The position numbers were made by a program, and so were the translations under genes. The notes below the pieces were generated by a model. It made no database searches and was not told the DNA's origin. It saw nothing but the letters and a program-made list of their open reading frames with translations. From the IMG/VR virus record IMGVR_UViG_3300042549_001196, positions 1 through 23,640 of that record: 23,640 bases of DNA; one strand, 5' to 3'. This document shows, in pieces, positions 13,385 to 21,000 of this stretch. Positions within the stretch are counted from its first letter, which is position 1. Every line of letters starts with the position of its first letter. The stretch comes from a virus.

Positions 13385-13403
13385 ATTAATTCCTTGTTGG
13401 GAA

Positions 13404-14387
13404 TTAGGCGTTGTTTGCACCAATGCTTGAAGCTGATTCGATGCGACGCAAGGCTTCCTGACGGAATACTGCGTAACCAACAAAATGCTTCCAACCGACT
13501 GGGCGGAAACGCTGCAAGAGGTCTGTAACTGTTCCGTAGACGATTGTTGGCTGTGCGCCGTACTCGCCACCCATAGATACAGCCTTGGCAAGAGCCTGCT
13601 GTCCCATGATGAGTGTTCCGTATGAGTCACCTGTACCAGCGGCACCTGCACCGTTGAAAGCGTTTGCAAAGATTGGAGCACGAGCGGACTCCATAAAGCG
13701 TACGCCTTCAAACATACCAATTTCACCGTTGTAAAGAGGCATTGCGTTGGTGTACTTGTATGAGTCACGCCAACCTGATGCGTCTGTAATACCACGAAGG
13801 TCGTACGATACGTCTGGGTGGATGAAACCGACATAGTTGCCACCGATTGTTGGAACGTTAGCTCCACGCAATTGAGCCACTGCACGACGGACATCTTTAG
13901 CGGTGATGGTGTCATCAACATCCATGTCAACACGAGCCGTAGCGGTATCTGTACCACCCGTTGCGTAAATAACATTTGTTCCAGCTTGGACAGCGTTACG
14001 AGCGATGGTGTCAATTGACAAACCAGCGTTGTAACCAACAGCGTTAGCGGCTACTGGGTCCACAGGGAGGAATGAAGATGCACGGAGCTTGGCGGTTGTT
14101 ACCGTTGCGTTACCGTATTCTTCAAGGGTCACAGTAACTTGTGCGTCGCTCATTGCGACTGGGGTTACATCTTCTGCTTCACCAAGAGCAGTGGTTGCTG
14201 CTGCAAGGTCTGCGAAGACTGTGAACTTGACGGATGCACCTGGGTTAGTTGCGTTTGTTGCTTGAACATCTGCGAACTGGTCGAAGTACATTTCTGGGCG
14301 AAGGGCAAAGTATGCCAACTTCTCAAAAGCTACCTGGTCAACCGAAAGGTTGGAGGTGCCTGTTTCTGCTGCGTAATAATCAGCCAT
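13404..14387 (-). CDS. Major capsid protein, HK97-fold, N4-gp56-like family, 327 aa
   Basis: Length (327 aa) and order after a scaffold gene fit a major coat protein. Residue patterns match the N4-gp56/P22-coat-like HK97-fold family: an N-terminal arm with FEKLAYFALRPEMYFDQFAD, a TVTLEEYGNATVTTAKLR strand pair, a TAKDVRRAVAQLRGANVPTI spine helix, GGNYVGFIHPDVSYDLR, and a C-terminal RFRPVGWKHFVGYAVFRQEA strand. The ATG is preceded by AAGGAAAAACCCAA. A strong terminator follows, as expected for a gene needing very high output. It assembles the icosahedral head. Confidence 0.9.
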   Translation of the reverse strand: MADYYAAETGTSNLSVDQVAFEKLAYFALRPEMYFDQFADVQATNATNPGASVKFTVFADLAAATTALGEAEDVTPVAMSDAQVTVTLEEYGNATVTTAKLRASSFLPVDPVAANAVGYNAGLSIDTIARNAVQAGTNVIYATGGTDTATARVDMDVDDTITAKDVRRAVAQLRGANVPTIGGNYVGFIHPDVSYDLRGITDASGWRDSYKYTNAMPLYNGEIGMFEGVRFMESARAPIFANAFNGAGAAGTGDSYGTLIMGQQALAKAVSMGGEYGAQPTIVYGTVTDLLQRFRPVGWKHFVGYAVFRQEALRRIESASSIGANNA

Positions 14388-14422
14388 TTGGGTTTTTCCT
14401 TAAATTAGAGGGGGTTTAGTTG

Positions 14423-14881
14423 TTATCCAAGGTTGACACCTTGGGCTTGTGCCTCTGCAAAAATGTCGGAAATTTCTTCTGCTGACGCAGCATCCCTGAT
14501 TCGTTTAACCCATGATGGTCCTTCAGAAGCAGTTTCGGCTCCGGCAGCAATCCTATTGGTTTGCTTCCATGCGGCCTGGTCTGGGTCTTCCTGAACAGTT
14601 TGGGGTGTAATCAGTTGTGCTTCTTCTGCGGCCCGCCTAATGGCATCTGGAGTTAAGTCACCGTCGTAGCCTTTAACGAAATACTTGGCTACTGGAGAAG
14701 CAGGGTCTATACCTGCTTTTACAAAAGCTAGTTCACGTTGGCTGGCTGAGAATTCCGCAACTTGTTTGCGTAACTCTTTGGCTTCCTTTTCCAGTTGTTT
14801 CATCCTTGCACGAACAGGGTTCGTTTCGGATGCTGGCTGGTCGTAGTCGTCTTCGTTGAAATCATCTTCAAAATTTGACAT
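14423..14881 (-). CDS. Capsid scaffold protein, 152 aa
   Basis: The start is ATG 14881 (MSNFEDDFNEDDYDQPASET); an upstream in-frame ATG at 14908 lacks a ribosome site, whereas this one has a perfect AAGGAG at 14891-14896. It is acidic at the N-terminus, with a coiled coil at about 24-52 (RMKQLEKEAKELRKQVAEFS) and a helical, basic-containing C-terminus (PSWVKRIRDAASAEEISDIF). This is the standard architecture of phage scaffolds and it directly precedes the capsid gene. It directs coat assembly and leaves the head before packaging. Confidence 0.84.
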   Translation of the reverse strand: MSNFEDDFNEDDYDQPASETNPVRARMKQLEKEAKELRKQVAEFSASQRELAFVKAGIDPASPVAKYFVKGYDGDLTPDAIRRAAEEAQLITPQTVQEDPDQAAWKQTNRIAAGAETASEGPSWVKRIRDAASAEEISDIFAEAQAQGVNLG

Positions 14882-14902
14882 TATGGCACTCTCCTTGGTC
14901 CA

Positions 14903-14980
14903 CATCACACCGGAGGGTTGTGATGGCTACATAGTTTTTACACCCCGTTTTGCGCTGATAACTCAGGGGGTGGTTATCAG
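14903..14980 (-). promoter_or_regulatory. Two-hairpin leader of the scaffold-capsid operon
   Basis: Two perfect inverted repeats lie in the 136-base gap: a 7-bp stem (14903-14909 with 14919-14925, 9-base loop) and an 8-bp stem (14955-14962 with 14973-14980, 10-base loop). Neither has a T-run. I find no convincing promoter, so the region is called a leader or processing element rather than a promoter. Confidence 0.5.
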
Positions 14981-15007
14981 GTTCTCCCATCGGGATACGT
15001 TTTTACA
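14931..15007 (-). repeat. Pair of TGTAAAAAC direct repeats in the scaffold leader
   Basis: On the minus strand the motif TGTAAAAAC followed by a TAT triplet appears twice, at 14942-14931 (TGTAAAAACTAT) and 15007-14995 (TGTAAAAACGTAT), about 65 bases apart, flanking the 8-bp hairpin. It could be a phage-specific promoter or regulator site; copy number is only two. Confidence 0.4.
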
Positions 15008-15017
15008 TTAGCACATT

Positions 15018-15863
15018 TTATTGGCCGATGGTGCTTAGACCTGTCATGCCTTGTTGTGTTTGTGCGAAGCCTCCACCTTGCTCGAAGGTTGCTTGGCGTT
15101 TGCGTTTGCGTGTGGCGATGCGTTGGGCTGCGGCTTGGTTGGTTCCGAAGGTTCCAGCAATTTGTTCTTGTTGGCTTAATGCTGTTTCGCCTTGGAGTTC
15201 CATGCCGAGTAGTTCTTGGGTTGCTCCGATTTGTTGGAAGCCTTGGGCTGCTTGTGCGCGACTGATGCCTTCGGTTGCTAGTCCTTCGGCTGCTGCCACG
15301 TCGAGCGTGAACCCTGCTTGGCGACGTGCTTCAGAAGCGACCTGTGCGGCTTGGGCTTTCTTGATTGCATCTGACTGGTTGAAACGGGTCGGGTCAATAA
15401 AGAACGCAGCAATGTCCCCATCGGACAACCCATAGAGTTGTTTAAGTTCTGCTTTGGTTCCTGGCTCTGCTTGCATAACAGCGTTGTACCCTTGGGATAC
15501 ACGGGCGTTTAGTTCGCTTGCTGAAATGTCTCTGCCGATGAAGTTGTTGAAATCTTCTTGTTTGTCGTAGAAACCTTGGGGAAGGCTGTTGGCTCTGAGG
15601 GTTGCCTTAAATTCGTTTTCTAAAGCAATGATTTCGTCTTCGGACTTGGTGGCATATCCATTAGCAGTGCGGTATTCGTTTGCTTTGAAACGTTCCTTAT
15701 AGGCAGCTGTTCCTCTAACCGCAATCAAAGCAAGCTGTCTGCCGTTTACATCATTAAATTGTGTTGGGTCATCCTTCAATGCATCATCAAGTATCTTGAC
15801 AATCTCTGCGGAATTAAGACCGTAAGCGGCTAAAAAGGTTTTGATAATTTCGTCAGCATCCAT
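15018..15863 (-). CDS. Probable internal virion protein, helical, 281 aa
   Basis: Mostly helical with no catalytic or membrane signature. The N-terminal DADEIIKTFLAAYGLNSAEI is followed by a series of Ala/Gln/Glu-rich helices (EARRQAGFTLDVAAAEGLAT; GISRAQAAQGFQQIG) and a very basic, Gln/Gly-rich tail (RIATRKRKRQATFEQ). The start overlaps the stop of the 523-aa gene in TAATG. Ala/Gln-rich helical proteins encoded upstream of the scaffold are typical of internal core or ejection proteins in short-tailed phages. The exact role is not determined. Confidence 0.68.
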   Translation of the reverse strand: MDADEIIKTFLAAYGLNSAEIVKILDDALKDDPTQFNDVNGRQLALIAVRGTAAYKERFKANEYRTANGYATKSEDEIIALENEFKATLRANSLPQGFYDKQEDFNNFIGRDISASELNARVSQGYNAVMQAEPGTKAELKQLYGLSDGDIAAFFIDPTRFNQSDAIKKAQAAQVASEARRQAGFTLDVAAAEGLATEGISRAQAAQGFQQIGATQELLGMELQGETALSQQEQIAGTFGTNQAAAQRIATRKRKRQATFEQGGGFAQTQQGMTGLSTIGQ

Positions 15864-17434
15864 TACAGTGTCTTTCCAAATCCAGATGCCAAAGTTAAGG
15901 CAAGGTTACGATAGGCGTTTTTAGCAGCGTCAGTCTTTTTCCATTCAGGTTGCGCCCTGAGATAGCGGTTCCATTCTGAAGAATCCATAGTGCGATACTC
16001 GTTTGTTTTAGGGTCCTTATAGTTGAGAGCCTTATTCCATTTGTCTTCTGTCCAGTTAATAGTTGAAGGGTCAATACCAAGAACATTATTGGCCGCATCA
16101 GAATACATAGACACGGCTTGTTTAACTGTTTGATTCTTTTCAATCTGTGGAGCCAACGAACGGTACTGCTGCGAAGCTTGCATTTTCATTTGGTCAGTGA
16201 ACTGTGTCTCGGTTTTGGTGCCTTTAAGGATTTCTTGTGTCCACATATCGAGCATTGCAGGGTCTACTTTTTGTGCGTAGTCATCTGCTGACGCTCGAAG
16301 TCCTGCGGCTACTGAACCTTGACGCAACGAAGCAACACCTTGCGCCCCGCCTTGTGCTGTAGCAATAGATTCTGAACCAATAGCGTTCTTCAACTGTTGG
16401 GGCGACCAACCAAATTTGATTTGGTTTTCAGTCAACATGCGTAATGTGCTGTCAGAAAGGACAACACCGGAACCTACTTCAAGGCTTAATGCGCGGGTGT
16501 CTTCAATTCCTTTGTTGATATCTGCTTCAAGCGTTGCAGGGTCAGTAGATTTTTTGATGTTGTATTGACGGGTTGCTGATTCTGTTGTGCGGAACCAGTT
16601 AGTGTTTTGCAAACGAGATGTAAGTTTTTCTCCGTCGTTGTACCAGCCTTCTTTAACTGATATGTCAATAACTTTTTTTACTTCAGGGTTGTCGTTGTAA
16701 ACATCCCACATGGAACCAAATTCGTCTTGAATTATTTGTTGCCATTTGGAGCTACCAACTTTGACTTTTTTGCCGTCGAAAAGAACTTCACCTTTTTTAA
16801 GTCCAGTGACAACAGGTGGTACAACGGGTTTGCCAGAAACAACAGTTGGTTTAACAGCTGTCGCACCCATGCCAGAACGACCAGAAGCATCAACGCGGTC
16901 AACGGGTGTTGACGTAAATTGTGGTCTGGCTCCTGGTGTCGTAGATGGCGTAGCAGTAGTAGAGGTTTTAGGTATAAAGGAAGAACCCTTTTTAACTAAC
17001 GGCAAAAACTGTGGGGCTAACGGGTTCATGCCACCACCACGTTCAGTTCGGGCTGCGTTGTAGGTGTTGGCTATTTCAACAGCACCATTCACATCGAACT
17101 GTTTGTATTTATCTGCAACTGCTGATTCTTTAGCAGAAATACCACCAGCCAAAACACCACCGACAGGTTTGTATGTTTGTGCCTGGCTGGTCAACAATGC
17201 AGATAGTGATAGCACCGCAGCAATAGATAGGTCGCGTTGGTAGATGGCATCGCTTTGGGCGGAACTAAAACCTGGAGAACTGTTTACTTTTTTGTCGTAT
17301 TCATTAACAAGTTTTTGTGCGTTTTTAAGTTCTTTTTCAAGGTCAATAAGCCCAAGGTCACGTATGCGAACACCCTTTTTAACGGATGACTTTCCGCTAC
17401 CAAACTGGTTTAGTATTTCTTCGCTTGTGGCCAT
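15863..17434 (-). CDS. Actinophage-type virion protein, 523 aa
   Basis: An N-terminal helical part (1-130) is followed by a Pro/Thr-rich linker (about 145-215) and a long helical domain. The domain has motifs I recall from actinophage structural proteins: WYNDGEKLTSRLQNTNWFR, then TTESATRQYNI and a DPATLEADINKG helix near residues 275-315, and a C-terminal PKTNEYRTMDSSEWNRYLRA with YRNLALTLASGFG at the end. Residues 69-83 (LSIAAVLSLSALLTS) are hydrophobic enough for a membrane-interacting segment. It overlaps both neighbours by one base. An internal or ejected virion protein is inferred; not a tape measure by length or pattern. Confidence 0.74.
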   Translation of the reverse strand: MATSEEILNQFGSGKSSVKKGVRIRDLGLIDLEKELKNAQKLVNEYDKKVNSSPGFSSAQSDAIYQRDLSIAAVLSLSALLTSQAQTYKPVGGVLAGGISAKESAVADKYKQFDVNGAVEIANTYNAARTERGGGMNPLAPQFLPLVKKGSSFIPKTSTTATPSTTPGARPQFTSTPVDRVDASGRSGMGATAVKPTVVSGKPVVPPVVTGLKKGEVLFDGKKVKVGSSKWQQIIQDEFGSMWDVYNDNPEVKKVIDISVKEGWYNDGEKLTSRLQNTNWFRTTESATRQYNIKKSTDPATLEADINKGIEDTRALSLEVGSGVVLSDSTLRMLTENQIKFGWSPQQLKNAIGSESIATAQGGAQGVASLRQGSVAAGLRASADDYAQKVDPAMLDMWTQEILKGTKTETQFTDQMKMQASQQYRSLAPQIEKNQTVKQAVSMYSDAANNVLGIDPSTINWTEDKWNKALNYKDPKTNEYRTMDSSEWNRYLRAQPEWKKTDAAKNAYRNLALTLASGFGKTL

Positions 17435-18054
17435 TACAGACTTCCTAACACTTTAGATACGTTGCTGATAGCAGACAGGTATTTTGTTGCGTCTGATTCG
17501 GCACCATATGTTTGTTCAATGCGACTCTTGAAGAACGTGTCGGCTGCCGGTGCTGTCTGTGTGGATGTCCCGCTAGATGCTGACTGGTATGAACTGACCA
17601 AGTTAGATACTGCTTTGTCGTCTAGTTTGCGACCCATAACGGTAAGGGCTGTTTGCTGCAAGATTTCTTTAAGGTCTAAAGCTGATGGGACTCTGTTGAC
17701 AGCACTTGAACCCAATACGAGGTCTGGGCCTTTTGCTACTTCCCCAAGCAATGTTTGCCAATCGGTGCTTTTGGCAATGGCTGTTTGGTATAAATCTTTG
17801 AAAGCACCAAGGTCGCTATTTCCAAATCCGTTTCCTCTTTTGGATGAGCCGTACCAGCCTTTTGCTTTAAGTATTCCTTGGATTTGGTTGCGTCTAATGT
17901 CGTCTAACCCACCAAGAATTTCACGTACTTTTTGGTCGCTAATTTCAGAGCCACCGCCGCCACCGCCGCCAAGTGATTTGATGCCTTCAATGGCTGCGCC
18001 AAGGTCGGCAGATACAGGTCCGGAATTTGGCATTGGGTTTGGTGTATTGCTCAT
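17434..18054 (-). CDS. Hypothetical virion-associated protein with glycine run, 206 aa
   Basis: The N-terminus is Pro/Ser-rich and disordered, then has a seven-Gly run near residue 31. A helical middle (QKVREILGGLDDIRRNQIQG) with a GWYGSS turn and a DLKEILQQTALTVMGRKLDD helix pair follow; that last region has the LLGR-x-L-x-D type spacing seen in repeats of actinophage structural proteins. No catalytic residues are evident. It is joined by TAATG overlaps to the 1582-aa gene before and the 523-aa gene after, so co-expression at fixed ratio is likely. Function not known. Confidence 0.7.
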   Translation of the reverse strand: MSNTPNPMPNSGPVSADLGAAIEGIKSLGGGGGGGSEISDQKVREILGGLDDIRRNQIQGILKAKGWYGSSKRGNGFGNSDLGAFKDLYQTAIAKSTDWQTLLGEVAKGPDLVLGSSAVNRVPSALDLKEILQQTALTVMGRKLDDKAVSNLVSSYQSASSGTSTQTAPAADTFFKSRIEQTYGAESDATKYLSAISNVSKVLGSL

Positions 18055-21000
18055 TACTCAACTTCTTTCGATAGCAACCTATCGTACACCCGTGCGAACT
18101 CAGGATATTTCTCTGTGAGCGCACGAGCATAAGACGCAAGATAGTTTTGCAAATCAGAAACTTTTTCAGATTTCAACGATGACAGTCCACGGTTGGATGC
18201 CTCGACAAGTGCTTCCTGGCGGACAGCCGCATAGTTACGGACAGCAAGTGCGACGTTATTATTGTCTAGGTCTGGTCGTGCCGCTGCTTTAATGAGTGAT
18301 TCAATTTGCTTGGGTACCTTGTTAGGGTCGTAAACCATTTGTGCATAACCAGGATATTTAGCGTTTAACATATCTCGGTATTGGGACATGTACTGTTGCT
18401 GTTCATCATCCATGGAGTCAGGGAATTGCGCTCTGAGGGTTCGATAGTAAGCCATACCAACGGTTTGTTCTGCCGATGCAAGCATTTCTTCAGGAGATAG
18501 TTTCTTGCGTTCGCCCGCAGCTAACTGGCGTTGATACACAGTCTGGTCAAAGTCTGTTCCTACAGGTCCAAAGAATCCAGCAACATCACGGAACTGGTTA
18601 AACAAACCCTTGTTTGTGCGTTGGAAATCACCAAACTGTTTTGATGCGTCAAGACCGCCATATAGAGATTTGGTTTTGTTGCCCATATATGTGAAGGCAT
18701 CTTCACCGAATACGTCAATGAAGTTGATTACTGCGGTGTCGTAGTCTTTGGTTTGCATTTCACGGAACGCCTGAGCTAACACTGAAGTGTAGACATCCCC
18801 GCCTTTGGCGTGGATTTTAGGGTCGTATGAACCTGATGCTGGACCAGTGAACTGGGTTAATCCACGAAGAATTGAAAGATAACGAGCTTGGGTTTTGGCA
18901 TCATTCATTAATCGTTCACGGTCATTGGAATCTGAAGTGTTGTATTTGCCGGTAGCAGATAATGCCTGCATGGTTTCTACAAGGGTGTTCATAAAAATTG
19001 TTGAGCCTTCATTGCCGGTAAGACCGTCAAGAACTTTAGTAATCCAAGTAGGTATCAAGGCTTGGTTTAGCGAACCCCTTTCACCGAACGGGAGCAGTAT
19101 GCTGCGGATGGTGTCTGTTGATGGGGAATCAGGAAGAAGTTTTGATACAGACCATGTAGCTACAGGGCCTAGCCCTGGCTTCCAGTCAAGACCTTGACCG
19201 ATGCCTTTAACGGAAGCGTTGATAGGTGATTCAACACCAAATAATGCTCTGGTTAAATGGCCCGACAATGGGAAGGTAAAACTCCATTGACCTGATTGTG
19301 GGTCTTTGTATACAAAGCCACGCCCGTTTTGGTCTGGGTCGCCTGTTGTTGCTCCATGAACAATAAGTTGTCCTTTACGAAGAACGTTTACGTCAGGGAT
19401 AATGCTTGGACCGCTGGCGTTAATCGGGTTAAATGCAAGGTTGCTCATACGCCCAATAAATTCTGCCCATTGCTGTGCGAATGGAGAAATGATACGCATA
19501 GCGTCAACACCGTTGCGTCGGTCTACAGCGTTGTAAAACATTTTCATTGTGTCGTCAACAGCTTGACCTGCTGCAAAAGCATTTAGTTCGGCAGCGTTGA
19601 TAGTGCCGTATGATTTTCTTGCGCCACTTTGTAGGTCTTGTAGTTTTGCCCAGGTTTCTTTTCCAACCATAAGTTCTGGTCGTTTACCTGACGAGGTTGC
19701 TCTTTTGGTTATGTCGTTAATGATTTGGTTAATGGATGCTTTATCTAGCGAGTCGGCTAGTTTGTTTACCCATGTGTAATATATTTCACGGAATACTGGA
19801 GAACGTTCCATTGTGGCAATAGGGGTGTTGTATAACTTGCCATGAAACAAATCTGTTACGCGACTCATTGAGTCTTTGAGTGTTGACGATTCAGGGGTGC
19901 GAGGGTCAATTATTTCAGCGACAACACGTGGAGGCATATTAGGGTCATCATAAATACTTGCATCACCTAACCTTTTTGTTAATTCAGGTGTTGCTTCTCC
20001 ATCAACAAAAGCAAACGGTCTAACAGTAATCTCACCAGAGGCTTGGTTTATTCCGGTTATTTCTCCTTGGGCTAAACGCCTTTCGCCTTGTTTGTAAATA
20101 ACTCTTTCACCAATAGCAACTTTGCCTTGTTCAATAAGTGCAGAAGTTATATTTAGTTCTTTAACTTTTCCTTGGGCAATGATGTCGTAAAGTTCTGGAT
20201 TTTTGCCTGTTATGTAGTCAAGACGAGATTGAATTTCTCCTATATGCGCAAGAAGGTTTTGGTCGTCAGTTAAATCTATTGATTGTGTTCCCCATGCTTC
20301 TTCTCTTGAAGGTTTGGTTTTATCAAAAGTTGCACGGCCATCTTTGTAGTATTGCTTCATGGTGTCAAACCATTTGATTGCATCTTTGTCTTTGCGTTTA
20401 ATCATTATAAGGATGTCTTCTGGGGTTACATCACCATTTGATTTGTTGGCTAGTGTTCGAGCAAGCCAGTCAGCATTTAGTTTTCCTATTTCATCTGCAT
20501 GACCACGGATGTAGTCAGCGGGAGTGTCAATGTTTTTAGTGCGGGCAGTAAAGTTTCCTAAACGTGTTGCTTTACGCCAGGCAGTAACGGGGTCTTGATA
20601 ACGTGAGTTCAATGCTTGTGTAGTCACAAATTTTTTGGCTTCTTGTGCATCTGACAATTGGTTAACGGAAACTTCTGCATCAAAGTTGCGCCCAAATAAA
20701 TCTGCAAATTTGTAGCGTGGTCCTTTACCGACAACAGGTACGCCAGTTAATGACAGGTAATGAAAAGGGTGACGGAAAAGACTGCTGACAGGTTTGCTTG
20801 ATAACGCAATCATTAACTGAGAGTCAACGGTGTTACGTACAAAGTTACCCATTGTCAAGGTAACTATTGGCCGCCAAAAATCTTCTTGAAGGTTTACAAG
20901 TGCAGAGAACGGAACACGCAATTGTCCAGCCTCTACAAGAGCTTTTATGTTGGGGTCGCCCACAACGCCTTGTTTGGCGATAACCCAGTTGATTGGTTTA

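Noticed and set aside
13343-14038. 231-aa minus-strand frame overlapping the capsid gene
   Set aside because: It is a shifted frame of the capsid gene, with low-complexity Val/Gln/Leu content and no start signal; the capsid frame has clear family motifs.
17462-18118. 218-aa plus-strand open frame
   Set aside because: It lies entirely opposite the 206-aa gene and its overlaps with neighbours, has no ribosome site, and no plus-strand gene is otherwise found in the window.
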